Counted from the stretch's first letter, positions 49,418 through 62,800 are shown. The stretch is DNA of 64,000 bases from Symbiodinium natans (GCA_905221605.1 CAJNDS010002296.1:1-64000), one strand, 5' to 3'. The notes: a model not told the origin generated them from the sequence alone. Made by a program: numbers and translations.

Positions 49418-52064
49418 GGCCTGTGGCCATGCGGCTCCTCCGCCGGGGCTTTGTAGGAGGTTTGGCAGGGGAGTCCTGCCCCTTCCGCAACTCGTCTTTC
49501 TCACTGACCCTTCGGCGCTTCTCGAAGAGGTTGTCGCCCACGACCTGGTGTAGGGCTTGTAAGGATGGCCGGGACGGACGAACTTTTGCTTGTGCCTGAA
49601 GCCAGCTTTGCTCCGTAAGCATCAGGAGAGTCGACTTCTCCTGCAGGGCCTTCTCAATGGCAGCCCTCGATCCCTTCAAGGCTGCCTCTGTGGCCTTCAG
49701 GACGTAGGCCTCCAGGTTGTCCATTGCAGCCTCGATCGCATCCTCCCCCAAAGCTTGTAGGTCGGTAGGTGAAGTCGTATGCGGCTGCTCCGCGACGCTT
49801 TCGTCTGCCTCCGGTACTTGCAGGATCGGCGTCGAGGGGAGCTTCTCGAGCTCCATGGTCTCTTCGGCCTTGCAAAGCGCTCCGCGGTCACCCGCTCTCT
49901 CCAGTCTCTCGAGCTCCAGGGTCTCCTTAGGTAGCCCTTTGTAACCATCCTTTAATATAAGGGCACCCTTCTTTGGGGGTTTTGGCTGTTCTTTATGGGA
50001 AACCAGAACCCCCCCCAAAAAAAAAGAAGGGTAAAAGGTTAACCCCCCCCTGGGCTACCAAGTCTCTTCAGCTTCGAAGAGGACTCTAGTTCATTGTTGG
50101 GATAATATTAAAAACTTAAACTTTTTATTCCTTATTGGATTTAAGTACCCTTAAAAATGTAAAAATGTTACCCAACTGTGACAAAGTTACTCCGGGATCT
50201 GCCAGGCACGGAACCTCCAGGGCTTCGCCCGGAGACTTCTCGAGAAGCATCGACATGATGGCTTCCATTCGGTTGTCCTTCTTTACTCCCCTTTTTTAAA
50301 GAGCGTTGATTGTTAAGAAAAGTATTTTTTCAAGATCCTCTTTTGGGTTTTATGTGAACAAAAATACAAACAAATAAATTCCCAAGAAGGAGGATAGAGC
50401 GTCGAGGAGTTGAAAGCAGCGTCGGGAGAGCCCGTAGAGCTCCTCCTGCTGCCCCAAGGATCGGAGCACGTTGTACTTGATAAAGCGCGGGGCCGTCTTC
50501 GAGTCGCTCACCCACCTCGTTTTAGGGGTTCCCCTACAACCCCCTCTCTTTTTCCTACCCGCCCCCCCCCCCCCCCCCTAGGTCCCCCCCCCCCCCCCGG
50601 CCTCAATTTTTTAAGGCTTTTTTAGAAAAACAAGCCCATGTGACACCTCGTTAAGGGGGTGATGAACTCCGCGGCGTCGATCTCGCCCTCGCCCTTCACG
50701 TCGATCATCTCAAAGAGCTGCTCCAAGTCGGCCTCGTCGATGTCCATCCTGCACCCCATGTTTCTATCGGGGCACTCTTTTGAAAATGACCATTGTGTGT
50801 TTCTTTTTTTGGGCCACTATGAACAACAATATCAGGTTTCTTCCTATTATTGGGTTTAAAAAGTACGCATAAAGAATGTAAAAAAATGATTTTTCAACAA
50901 TGGCCCAAGCATCACCCGCAGCCGGCTCTGGAATTCCGGGTCTCGCCGGGCTCCCTCCAAGAGCTCTTCGAAGGTCATCTTACCACTGCCATCTGTGTCG
51001 ATGCGCTCGAAGATTCGCTCCAGCCGCTCGCGATCGATGTTCTCGTTGTTGTTCATCTCCTCCGCCAAATTGAAGACATCGCGCTGACGAGCTTCCGCGA
51101 AGGTATCAACCACCACTGCGACGATCAGGTTCATGACGCCGAAAACCAGCGTCAGGTTGGACCCCATGAATATGACAGCAGTAAGTGGATATGCTTCGAT
51201 CATTGGCACAGAAACTTTTCCCCAACCGTCGCCAGCAATCACCGTCTTGAACAAAAGCACATTTGCACGCATGACCGAAGATGTGGATCTCTGACACTCC
51301 AAGCAATCCTCGAAAACCTCCTCCATCAAGGGGTGGACTAGCTCCACGATCAGGAGCGCCCAAACGGTCATCATGACAAAGCAGAATATGAAAGACCAAA
51401 ACAGTGTTTTCAAACAGGTTGACAGCATGCGGATCAGCTTCTGTAGCTCGCGGAAGCCTCCCGTGCGTCTCAGGACTTTCCCAACACGCAGGATCCGCAC
51501 CAAGCGCAGCATTCTGAACACGGCAACGGAGCTGAGAAGGTCGCCATAGCCCAAGTACTGCATGAGCGTTTCCACATACCCACACAGGAGAACAAAGACG
51601 TCCGTCAACATCATAGGTTCCAGAAGTATTCGTAGTCCTCTCGCTATGAGCACTAGCACCGTGTCGATGGAATACAGACAAAGACACAAGTCTGCTATGA
51701 TTTGAATCACATCAGCAGTGCTTTCTCCAGTGGCTCGGGTGTCAACATCGATGCATGTACACAGGAAGTCCACCAGTACAATCACAGCGAACAGGTTTGC
51801 CATACATTTGTTGCGGGTGTACATCACCGCGCATCGGGTCAAAAGCGTGCACCTCCTGTAAGGCGTGCCACTGTTTTGAAAGAAACTCGCAGAATGTGCC
51901 GTCACAAACCTGCTGGACAAGCGAACGTTCCTCCTGGACTCAGACAAGGACTCAGACAATGTGGACTTGATGCCCTCCACTTTCGCGTCTGAGGCACTGC
52001 TCGTAGTGGAGGTCGCACTTACGTTGTTGCTTTCTGCAGCTTCTCTTGTTTGTAGGGAGGCCAT
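49374..52064 (-). CDS. Single-domain voltage-gated cation channel with EF-hands, six exons
   Basis: A plasma- or organelle-membrane ion channel of the one-repeat, six-segment kind. Exons: 52064-50914, 50748-50647, 50515-50401, 50280-50191, 50083-50059 and 49936-49374. They join in frame to 681 residues. The S4 voltage sensor is FRMLRLVRILRVGKVLRR at 183-200, with Arg every third residue. The pore is FKTVIAGDGWG at 272-282, a Na/Ca-like filter with one Asp. S6 is about 297-320. Two EF-hands follow: DTDGSGKMTFEE (356-367), and a weaker one with DVKGEGEIDAAE, in which Lys and Glu replace usual loop residues. Then comes RWVSDSKTAPRFIKYNVLRS, a tail conserved in dinoflagellate channels, and an acidic, helical C-terminus. 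Ion selectivity cannot be read from sequence. Donors are GA, GT, GC, GT, GT; acceptors are AG|G twice, AG|A, AG|T and AG|G. The last ~14 codons and stop lie in a MITE. Confidence 0.92.
49937..50058 (-). mobile_element. Introner-like element, family C (channel intron 5)
   Basis: Spliced GT...AAAG|G. Begins GTAGCCCAGG; the inverted partner GGGCTACC straddles the 3' edge, as in MetAP2 intron 6. Both copies are followed by TAAGGAG. Confidence 0.72.
50084..50190 (-). mobile_element. Introner-like element, family A (channel intron 4)
   Basis: The 5' part CTTTGTCACAGTTGGGTAAC, core TACTTAAATCCAATAAGGAA and 3' part TATCCCAACAATGAACTAG match MetAP2 introns 1 and 8. GAGT occurs at both edges. The frame is kept with GT...TAGAG|T. 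Confidence 0.85.
50281..50400 (-). mobile_element. Introner-like element, family B (channel intron 3)
   Basis: Spliced GC...AAAG|A. The 5' end, GCTCTATCCTCCTTCTTGGG, and the 3' end, AAAAAAGGGGAGTAAAG, match MetAP2 introns 5 and 9. Confidence 0.83.
50516..50646 (-). other. Channel intron 2, C/G homopolymer-rich, 9-bp edge duplication
   Basis: Spliced GT...GAG|G. AACGAGGTG is present at both edges, as expected for insertion with target duplication. The interior has long C runs (50560-50600 on the plus strand) that may be hard to sequence. Confidence 0.65.
50749..50913 (-). mobile_element. Intron related to family A (channel intron 1)
   Basis: Spliced GA...CAG|G with GATG at both edges. The inverted words CCATTGT and ACAATGG, plus a TACTTTTTAAACCCAATAAT core, suggest a longer relative of family A. 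Confidence 0.6.
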
Positions 52065-53510
52065 GGCTAGCGCGGCGCCGCAGAAAACCGACAGTAGTGA
52101 CTTGAGCAGGTGACTTGCTCGTGGTCAATGCCTACAAACATGCTCGTCGCAACTCTCGTTGGGTCCTTACCCACTCACCCGCGCTCAACGCAAAGCAAGT
52201 TTGCACATGCCGTGACAACCGCTCAGCCGCAAAAGGAAGCCAAGCCTCAGCAATAACGGGGCTAGATGGGGCTAGCCATGGCTCGCACATGCTTGGACTT
52301 GTGGCGTATGGAACTTTCGCTGCTTTGACGTGTCGAAACGTTGTGCAGAGACGGGTTTGCTTGGGAAGCTTCTGCCAAGCAGCGCGAGGCTTGCGAACTG
52401 TGGGATGCACGGCGCAGTAAAGGGATATGGCACGCCTCCAGGAGCATGGACATCAAAGCCATCTAGGATTCCACGCCTAAGAAAAGGCTTCAACGTTGAA
52501 ACCCGAACATGCGTCTCATGTTTCACAGGCTCGGATCAAGGCATGAAAGATTGAAGCTCAACATGAATGAAATCACAGCGGTGTGCCGAAATACGTGCCA
52601 CAAGCCGTCCCCAAACGGCCCCGGCAACCACAGTTCTGACCCCTGGGAGGATCCAAAAAGTGTAAAACCCCCAAAACAGTGAGTTCCCCATAGTACTCTT
52701 GGGAAAACCCTTTACTGGGATCTACTGTTTGGATCCTCCTGGGATTCTGGGGCCTGCCTAGACCCCAAACAGTGCAAGACTAAACCCTAAACCCTAGACC
52801 CTAAACCCTAAAGCCTAAACCCTAAAGCCTAAACCCTAAACCCACTTCGCTTCGTGTGTCTGTGAAGGACTTGGAGCTCGTGTGTGTGTTGCAAACCGCA
52901 TCGCCCCACTCTCACCCGGGTCCCGCGTGCTCCGGGTGAGACAGGGTTTAGGGTTTAGGGTTTAGGGTTTAGGGCTGCTGTTCTCTTGCCACCTCATGTC
53001 TACACTTGGATCTTCCAGCTTGTTGCAGGCCTCTGGCATGCGCATTTTTCTCACAGGCTACGGCGAGCTGCGACGCCAGCTCCGTCCACAGCGAGGAGTC
53101 ATGAGCATAACCAGGTTTAGGAGCATAACCAGGTTTAGGGTTTAGGGTTTAGGGTTTAGGGTTTAGGGTTTCTTGGGCATGCCAGCAAGCTACTTGACAA
53201 GTCCCCCTTCGCCCCCCCAAAGAAGCTGCGAGGTTGTCCCAAATGCCAATGGACCCCTTAGACCCCTGAACTCCGCGTGCTCTGCCCCGAAAAGACCCAT
53301 TGCCAGCGCCTGCGCTGGCAAATTCTCCGCTGATGCAAATGTCTCAGCGCTGGGTTAGGGTTCGGGGTTTTCGGTTTGGGGTGATAGCTGCAAGGTTTCA
53401 ATGGGATTCTGTACCCAGGATTCTGTACCATGTCCATGCAGAGGCCCAGCACTGAGCTTCTGATTTGGGACCTGCTCTGGCAAGCCCACTGAAGCAGTGG
53501 GGGAGTTTGC
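52065..53510. other. Intergenic; telomere-type arrays, no recognised gene
   Basis: Holds CCCTAAA words at 52780-52845 and TTTAGGG arrays at 52946-52975 and 53132-53169. Small frames on both strands upstream of the channel (52115-52554) lack recognisable features. Confidence 0.4.
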
Positions 53511-53831
53511 TCAGGCTGCTTGGCAGGCAATCTTCAAGTTCATCGCCCACGCGGCGTGGTGGTCGGTGCGCCTCGCACAGACTTGCCTGCCGTTGGTGGT
53601 GATCTCCCAGGTATCCGCCGCAGTCGCCCAGTCGGAGTTCTGACGGTAGCCCAGGTTCGCCGCGTAGGAGGCGCATTGCACGTTCTGGCTCGCCTGAACA
53701 CACCTGGTACCGACGGTGCTGGCACCAATGGTGACCTTGACGACGTCTCGAGAATGGCCGTAGTCCTTGCAGTGGATCTTCAAGTCCATACCCCAGGCTG
53801 CCAGGGTCACATCAACTTTCACTACAGACAA
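53511..53831 (-). CDS. Terminal exon of the WGMNL-repeat gene
   Basis: Part of the gene above. It contains WGMDLKIHC, VVKVTIGASTVGTRCV, NVQCASYAANLGYRQNSDWA, then CARRTDHHAAWAMNLKIAC and the stop. It thus carries the end of repeat 3 and all of repeat 4. The acceptor is not fixed; the open frame reaches 53831. Confidence 0.65.
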   Translation of the reverse strand: MSVVKVDVTLAAWGMDLKIHCKDYGHSRDVVKVTIGASTVGTRCVQASQNVQCASYAANLGYRQNSDWATAADTWEITTNGRQVCARRTDHHAAWAMNLKIACQAA

Positions 53832-56800
53832 GCTGCCAACTTCCTAGAAAGGATCAATTTCCTCTGGGCACGCTTGCGGCACGAAACCCTATAAAGCTTA
53901 AAGCCATCCGCGCCCCGCCTTCATGTTTATCGATGCGCCGGGCACAGACCCAGCCTCCGTCCACGCTCACCTTACTGGTTCTTAGTGGGGACTGGGGGAA
54001 TGGACTGTAGTAGGGACTACTTTATAGGGGATTATCTAGGGCCTACTGTAGGGATCCATTGCCCAAGCCCTATAAACCCTAAACCCTACTAAGAACCAGC
54101 AAAAGTCACGAAGAACCTGTCCCCGCAGCCACGGCAGTCGTCGTTCACTCGGTTGCTCTCATCTCCGGCGGTCGCGTCGCACTCCATGTTCTGGGAGACG
54201 TAGGTGCACCTCCAGGGTTTAGGATTATCTTAATTTGTCACCCGCCTGGCTGACTGTAACATCGCACTGCAGGGAACACACACGTTGACAGTTTCTCTAG
54301 GTTTCGGGTTTGGGGTTTAGGGGAGCACCACAAACACCCCAAGAAGAGGACCCCTCATTTCGAATAGCAGCTCCGGGCACCCACAAGAGTTGGGGGTGAA
54401 AGGGAATCGGACAAGGGATGAGAAACAGGGGCGAAAGCGGCATCTTCATCTGTGTTGAGCCCTGCACCCCCCTCAACTCAACAGTCCCTAAACCCTAAAG
54501 CTGTAAACCCAAAACCCCCTAAGTCCCCTCAGCCTGAAACCCCCAATTTCAAAACCCCCTAAATCCTCGAAACCCCTAAAACCCCCCCCCCCCCCCCCCC
54601 AAACCCTAAGCCCTAAGCCCTAAACCCTAAACCCTGAACCCTGAACCCGCCCCTCATCCGGCTTCAGGTGTGTGGAGCTAGGGCCGATGGTGACGGTGGT
54701 CGTGCGGTAGTTCACGGCCGCGCCCGTGGGGGTACATTCCAGCTGCAGGTTCAGCCCCCAGCCTGACACAAGGGTTAGGGTTTGGGGTTTAGGGTTTGGG
54801 GTTTAGGGTTTGGGGTTTAGAATCAGGCTTCAGGAGCTTTGGGGTGTACAGGTCTGGGCCTTGGGGGGGTTTGCGGTCAAGGGCTTTGTCGGGCTGAGGG
54901 GAGTAGCTCTGCTTTGTGCCAGATCCGGGTAGGAGGAGGTCCTGCCGCAGGGGATTGGGAAGGGCAGATTGCCACCATACAGACATACATATATATATAT
55001 ATATATATCAACCCTTCTTCAGGCTTTCCAGAAGCCTTCACACCCCTGTGCGGAAATACGAAAGCCCTGCTGCCAAGAGACCCCCACAGCCTTGAACCCT
55101 AGACCCAACCCTGAATACCAAGAGCGGCTTGACACATTTCTGGCGCAGCCTATCCTCCCCAGATACCCTGAAGCCTCTCGCCCGCATCTGAAGCCGCAGC
55201 TCTCTTCTAAAACACCCAGCAGATCCCCGCCCGTCGTGGGCTCACGCCTCCCCCCCCCCCCGCCTTCGTACTTATCATATCGCCGGGCACAGATCCTGGC
55301 AGTATCCAAAAAAAGCTCGAAAGCCGGGGGTTAAGGGCTTCGGCGTGAGTCTTAGGCGCTTTGGGCTTCTGGGTGTTTTTCTCGTGGTGTCGTCTAGAAG
55401 GCTCAGGGTTTGGGTTTAGGTTTTGTTGCTTTCAGGGTTTAGGGCAACTGTGAAAAAAAGGAAGGGTCAGAAGCACGGGCTTGACCCCGAGCCCTCTAAC
55501 CCTGATGTAAGCCCTAAACCCTAAACCCTAAACCCTAAACCCTAAACCCTAAACCCTAAACCCTAAACCCTAAACCCTAAACCCTAAACCCTAAACCCTA
55601 AACCCCACATACCCCACCGGTCGCCAGAACTGTAGACGTGGAAGTCGTCCGGGTTGTTATCGAAGCCAAGGCGTTGGTGCTTGTCCCCGGCACCGTTGAT
55701 GCAAGTTACCTGACGAGGGGATGTCTCGAGGAAAGAGACTGAGGCTCCCCTGGGTCCCCTTAAGGGTTTAGGGTTTAGGGTTTAGGGTTTAGGGTTTAGG
55801 GTTTAGGGTTTAGGGCAACAGCAAAAATCACCCTGTGCGCAGTGCGGGTCTTGCTGCTGGCTCGCTTGGCAGCACGCACTTTGTCCTGACAGTGCTCGAG
55901 CCAATCGGAACCAGAATGCCGAGATTGGAGTTGTCCACTTCGCAGGCAATCTCCAGATTCATGGCCCAACCAAGCTCGGCGTCCACTCGCATTAGGCACA
56001 AGGATCGCGAAGTGATCGGATGAAGCGTGGTCGGGCGCCAGATGTGGAAGTCATCACCAGCCCAGGACCAGTCATCGTTGGCGCGGTAGCCCTTGTCGGC
56101 AGCATGATGCTCGCAGTTGACGCCGGAGAAGGCCCTGGCAGAGGGCACAGGGACTTAGCGGCCTAGACCCTCTACATGAACCCCGGGACCCCTTTGAAAC
56201 CCCTCAAGCCCCGCTGCCTGAAAGTGAGGTCCCCTTTTTGCAACTGGGCTTGAGGACTAGCCAGATTCAAGCGAGGTCCCCTAAACCCTAAACCCTAAAC
56301 CCTAAACTAAGCCCCAAACCCTAAACCCTAAAGCCTGAACCCTAAACAACCCTAAACAAAGGGGCCTGCCACAGACCTTGTACACGGAGGACGGGCCGAT
56401 GTGGACGATGGTCACACCGGCTTTGTTCATGGCCAACTCTCGGGAGTTGTCGTTCCTTAGAAGGCCCCCCTTTTTGAACCCCTTTTTGAAGCACCAAAAA
56501 CCCTATGAATCCTATAAACCCTACAAACTCCAACAGATAAACCCTACAAACTCCAACGCCTAAACTCTAAACTTTCAACCCTAAACCCTAATCAGAACCC
56601 CCCCCCCCCCCCCCCCCCCTCCCCGAAGATGTGACTTTAGATGAGAGCGGATCCTCGTCTTGAACAGGCCGGGCGTTCATCTTTGGCAAGCCCAAAGATG
56701 GGGGGGGCCCGGGGGGGATGTCCGAAACAAGGGGTACCTTATTGGAGTTCCTATTACAAGGGAACCCTACTCGTAAACGCCCATGTATGATAAGAGCCCC

Positions 56801-59800
56801 CTCTTTAAATTAAGCTAGATTGCACAAACTGGGGTCAGGAGGGCACGTCTGAGATCCCTAAAACCCCAAACGCTAAACCCCAAAGCCTAAACCTGTAAAC
56901 CCTAAACCCTAACCCCGTAAACCCTGAACTTTAAACCCTCAACCCTGGACCCTAACCCCGTAAACCCTGAACTTTAAACCCTAAACCCTGGACCCTAAAC
57001 CCCCCTAAGCCCGAAACCCTGAACCAGAAACCACAAGGCAACCTAGTCTCTCCTTGAAGCCGAACGAGAAGATCCGCAACCACTTCCCAACCTTGCCGAT
57101 GAAGGGGGGGGCGTGTCTTGGCTTTAAGGTTGCGGGTTCAATATTTAGGGCCTTTTAGGGTCAAGGTTTAGGCTTAGGATTGGGGATTTAGGGCGACTTA
57201 CTAGAATACAGAAGTTTTGGGCGGTTTTGAGGGTTCAGGAAAACCCTTTTGACCTTAAACCCCAAAACCCCAAACCCTAAACAACCCTAAACCCTTTCGA
57301 CCCCAAAACCCCTTTACTACTACTTGCTTAAGAACACCCCAAAAAAGCAGAAGATTCTTCCTTGTAAGGGGCATGTAGGGATCAGTATCCTCTAATTTTG
57401 TGGGGGTTCTTAAGCAAATGGTACTTTGGCTCCTCCCCCCCATCCCCTCCCCGGCCTCGCCGACGAAGGGGATCCGGACTCCCAGGAGCGCCTCCACGCC
57501 GAACTCGACGCTGGTGACGCCGCGGGCGTTGTACATGTCCTTGAAGCAGCGGTAGCTGGCCGAAGCACCTGGCGTCTAGGAACTTATGAAAAATAATAAG
57601 ACCATATAGTATGATTAAAAAAAATAAAGCCTTTAAAAATGGGTTCCCTCAGCCACACTTGGGGTTCTCAGGCTGTTCAGATTTCTGTGTCAGTGTGTTT
57701 CGGTGTTTGGGGGCTCTTCGCGTTCAGGGTCTGTGGTGTAGGATGGCTCCAAGTCCCCACCTTTGGACTCGCAGTGGTTGACGACCGCAGCGGTCAAGTC
57801 GCCGAGGTTCAAGTTGGCCTCGATGGTTCCTCTCACCCCGATAGGGGCGGGCAGCGGAACTGGCAAGCTCGGGATCAGGAGGTGGAGCTTGTTGATGAAA
57901 GGATGCCAGCTAATCCTGCCCATTGGCGGGCAACGAAGGGGTTCAGGGCTTAAGGCGTAGGCTGCCCTGCACGAATGCACCTCACATGCGCTGCTAAGTC
58001 TTGACCGCCTACTTACGACTCTAGCTAGCAGCTGGAGGTGCTCCATTGCGACCAACTTTTCCGAAGTGACGAACACCTCACCCCGCAATGAGCATGTTGT
58101 GAACTTTCAAGATGCACTAGTACGATCGCCAGGAAACTAACCTGATCACATGTGCGACGCGAAAACGCTGTTGCTTTCCGATTGTGGGCACCGGCTTTCT
58201 CCCCATCCGCGCCTTCCCAAGCTTTGGCACAAACCCCATCCAAGTGTGTCTGCCACCTCGCCCATGATTCCACCAATGCACAGCTTCAGCTCAGCAAATA
58301 TGTTAAACGTGGCAAACATCCTCAGCTGGGCGACGCCCTGTGCTCACTCGAGGCTTCCCAACAACTTCTGTAAGGTGTCTTGTGCAGCGCAAGGACAGTG
58401 TCAATGACTCACACAGATAATGCAATGCTCGCACCAGCTCAACTGCCATATAGCCCAACACCCCGCAGGTCTTGCGGTTTGCCCACTATGAGGGGGCATC
58501 CCACTTTTAGGGTTCAGCACGTACAACCTAGTCTTTCTGTGCCCGTGGCCATGACGAAGAACCTTCAACAAGCAGCAACAGCAGCAGCAATCTTCACGGC
58601 GAAGTCGCCCCCCCTAAACCTCGAGCCCAACCTGCAAGCAAGAATGAGTGCCCAAAGCCCGCGCTCAAGGCTGCAGAGCAGCTCAGACGTGGAGGAGCAG
58701 GATGCCACGTCGACGCCGATGTCCATCTTGAATTGCAGGGCATCACCTGTGAGTTCCAGTGATTAGACCACCTTCAAGGGATACTGTGGTAGTTGTAAGG
58801 AGCACAGAAACATGTCGCTGAGTTTGAGGCTCGCCCCGTTCGTGCGTGTGGTAGTAATGCAGGCATGTTCTAGAGCTGCCCATCATCCTTCCCAAAAAGC
58901 TGTCACGTGCACAGGGACGGTCACCGATGGAATGGGAAAGTACCCCTGAACCCCGATGCCTGATACAGGCTTTACTGTAGTGGCTCAGAACTCCTAAGAC
59001 CGAAGTCCGAAACCCTAAACCCTAAACCCTAAACCCTAAACCCTAAACCCCTGCACCCTGAACCCCGAGACCCTAAACCCGCTTTAACCCCCGGGTGATG
59101 GCCTGGCTTGATGCCGAGGCATGGAGTGCAGGCGCCCGTGATGCAGGAGCTGGAGATGCCAAAGAGGGGCTTCAGTGCCGAGAAGACGTCGATGGTCGTG
59201 CCTCTGTGGGTGTTTAGGGTTTAGGGTTTAGGGTTTAGGGTTTAGGGTTTAGGGTTTAGGGTTTAGGGTTACGAAAATAGGGGACCCCGAAATAAGGACC
59301 CCAAATAGTAGGATTCCCATATGATAAGGACCCCAAGAAGGTACCCATAATATCGTGAACCCCCATGTGAGGTCTTGGGGCTTAAGGGGCTCCTGCGCAT
59401 GTTTTGATTCCCACCCCGTCCAGCCATGCTCCACGCGCACTTTAAGGCTAAGGGTTTAGGAGGGTGCACACGAGGGTGTGGAGTTTAGGGTGTATAGGGT
59501 GGAGGGCTTCGGGTTTAGGGCATTTACGCATCGGGGGCTTGCCACCTCCCGACGTGTCGATGCAGTTGTTCCCGTTGATGCACAGGGAGCAGGATACCTG
59601 TTGAGGACTAAGGTTTTTTTTTAGGGTTTAGGCTCTGATCATCTAGGAGCTTAGGGTGAACAGTCCCGTTGCGCGGGTCAAAATTTGCGGCTCCCCGTTT
59701 TTTGCTCTTGATCGGTGAGCAAATCAACACCTTGACTCCCAAGCAAGGCCTTGCTAACCCTGCACCCTAGTATGACCGTAGTATTGGGAATAGAATTGGG

Positions 59801-62800
59801 AATAGTATTGGTAATAGTATTCTTAAAAGTATTGGAAATAGCGTTGGGGATAGGAACAAAACATCGTAATGAAAAAGATAATTCCTGAGGATGAAAAGAT
59901 GGGCTTTGGAGCTTACGACTTAGACTAGAACCTACTTGTACTTGGGGGTGCGGGGGGCGGGGGGAGGGAGGGGGGGGAGACTCCGTATCCCACATTAAAA
60001 CCGGAATGGGTGGGCAGGGTACTACTTAACATGATGATGAGGTCTTTATCCGAAACCCAACACCGACAATCCGAACCCTGGACGGGCTCCAGACCCTGAA
60101 CCCTGCACCCTAAAGGCACTACTTGGAGGTTCATGGTACTCACTAACCATTTATGACTGTACTTATAACCCAAATTATAAGCCCCTTAAGTGCCCGAATA
60201 TGGTTGTAATTTGGGTCATAAGTACAGTTGCAACCATGAACCTTCAAGTACCCTTTGAACATCAAACCGCCCTTCCCAGGGTACCGCCGCCGGCTTGCCC
60301 TCGGCATCCTGACAGGGCCCAAGGCCCACAGGCCACCCAGAGTCCTGGAGAGAAAGAAGGGCTTTTGAAGGGTTCCAAAATTTACGGCTTAGGTGTCATT
60401 GGGCCCCCTCCACGACGCACTCGTGCAGTCCTCGGAAACTTCTTGTTGAAGGCTCAAGGTCTTCTTTTGTTGGCACTTGGGCCTCCTTTTGGGGGGGGGT
60501 TCCTTGCATGCCTTCAGCTGACGGGCTTTCCCCACTCATTAAACCCTAAACCCTAAACCCTAAACCCCAAACCCTAAACCCTAAACCCTAAACCCTAAAC
60601 CCCAAACCCCAAATCCTAAACCATCCACCGGTCCAGCTGCAGCATGGAGTTGGCCCTCTTGCCCGCTTCCTGGCATGAGGTTTCACCATGCTCTACCTAG
60701 GGCTTTAGGCTTTTGGGTTTAGGGTTTAGGGCTTGGGGTTTAGGGTTTGGGGTTTAGGGTTCTAGGGCTTGGGGTTGGGATGTTCCCCCTTATACCAACA
60801 GTCCTTACTAGGGATTCTTTCATAGGGGGTACTATCATCTTTATTCAGGACTGTTAGTCTCAAGTTACTACACCTCAACCTACACTCTAGACACAATCAC
60901 TGTAAACGACCAGCTCCTGTGCGCTAAGGTTTCTTTTGTGTACAGAGGAGCCCTGTCCAAGCTGACCTTCACCTCAACGGGAATCGCAAGATATCCATGT
61001 GGCACCAGGTAACAGGAAGGCAGCGGGATGCGGGCTGCGGGAGCGCTTAGGGTCCTTTTGTAGGGTCTCGAACTTTTTGGAAACTCCCACTGGTGCATCC
61101 ACACCCCCCCCCCCCCCCTCCTCTGTGAATATAAACCTCCCCTGGTAACTCTCTAGAAACCTCCCCTATCAACCCACCTAAATATAAATTCACCTTCGAC
61201 CACCCTCTAAGCCTCCCCTAGAACTCTCCCCATAAACCCTCAGAAAGGCCTCCCCAAAAAACCCAAGCGCCGGGGCTCCTCAACCTGCTTGATGACCGAA
61301 GGCCGGATGCGTGCCAGGGGCTCTGCATGCTCCGCGTCGCACAGAAGAGCCGCCTTCCGCTTTGTACCTCACTCCCGCTCCCGGCCGAGGTTCGTGGAAG
61401 GGACAGAACAAGGAGGCGGCTAGAAAGTGCTGTGGAGGTGGCTGCAACAACAAAGGAGGTTGCTCTTAAGTTTATGAGCTTCCGAAGGGCAGAGGCAGTC
61501 GACATAGGCCTGAATCTCCGGGCTTCGGCTGATCCAGTGCTGGGGCTTCTCCAGGAGCAAGCGCGAGTTCCTGCGTGACAACAGACGGCTGAAACCCCCT
61601 CAAGGGTTTAGGGTTTAGGGTTTAGGGTTTAGGGTTTAGGGTTTAGGGTTTAGGGTTTAGGGTTTAGGGTTTAGGGTTTAGGGTTTCGGGTCGCCTAGGC
61701 AACTCGTCGAATCAGAAGCATCGGGATCCCAGGTGCTCTAGAAAAGCGCGTCCTGTCACAGTATTCTTCCTTGGAGTGCCCATGGACCTTCTCGTAGTAC
61801 TTGCGATCGAGGTAAAGAAGCCTGGTCATCTTGGCCCGGTTGTCCTCAGTGTGGGGGTTTACCATAATTGGGGGATCCTCAATAAAATCCCCAATTGTAG
61901 GGGCCCCCAAGAAGGTACCCCCTTATTTCGGACACCCCCCCCAGTGTTGCTTCCAAGCTGAAGGCGAGCTATTTCGGGCCTCAAGCAGCTCTCCAGGCAC
62001 TCTTGAGAGTTGATTTGTGGGAGCGACAAAGTGCCCAGGGCTTTCAGATCCGTATCCTTATCGGTTTAGGGTTCTCTTTCTTGGGGGGGGGGGGGGGGGT
62101 CCTCCTCTGTGCAGCCCCTAAACCTTGAACCCTGAACCCTAAACCCTTTTTTTGCATCCGGACCCTAAACCCTAAACCCAAAGCCCTTGACCCTAAACCC
62201 TCAAACCCTTCACCGGATCTTCTGCAAGCCCAGAGGTCTGCATGAGTGAGGGAGGCGTTGTGGATCATCGTCTCCACTGAGGCTGTCGCCACGGGAGACC
62301 GGGTGTCCGGATGCAGCCTCGAGGGGGTTTAGGGTTTAGGGTTTAGGGTTTACGGTTTAGGGTTAGGGTTTACATGGACAGGGCCCCAGAGGCCCAATCT
62401 GTCAGGGGATGACCAGACGGGCTCGCAGATTCATGGGTCAACGCGCGTCAAACTTACGACTTTCAAGTGATAGAGGGGCCTTAATGATTAGAATGGGGTT
62501 TTGGGGGTTATGTTTATAGTATAATCAAAGGGGCCATAAGGGAATACGATTGGTCCTTCTTCCGACCCCAAAAGCATGGCAAGGAGCTGCTTGGCAAAGT
62601 GATGCGCCAAGTTGTTGTGCTCATCGTGCAGTACCAGGGCACTCTTGGCATAGTAGTCCAGCGTGGCGAGGTGCTTGTTGAGGTGCGCGGACTGCTGGGC
62701 CAGCATGAGCTCGCTGCACTCCGACACGTTCTCGCCAAAGGTACCCACGAAGTAGTCGATGTCCAAGACATCGGATTGGCAAAGGCCCTCAACCTAGGAT

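Noticed and set aside
50850-51341. 163-codon plus-strand frame and other frames across 51106-51992
   Set aside because: Antisense or out-of-phase shadows of the channel's first exon.
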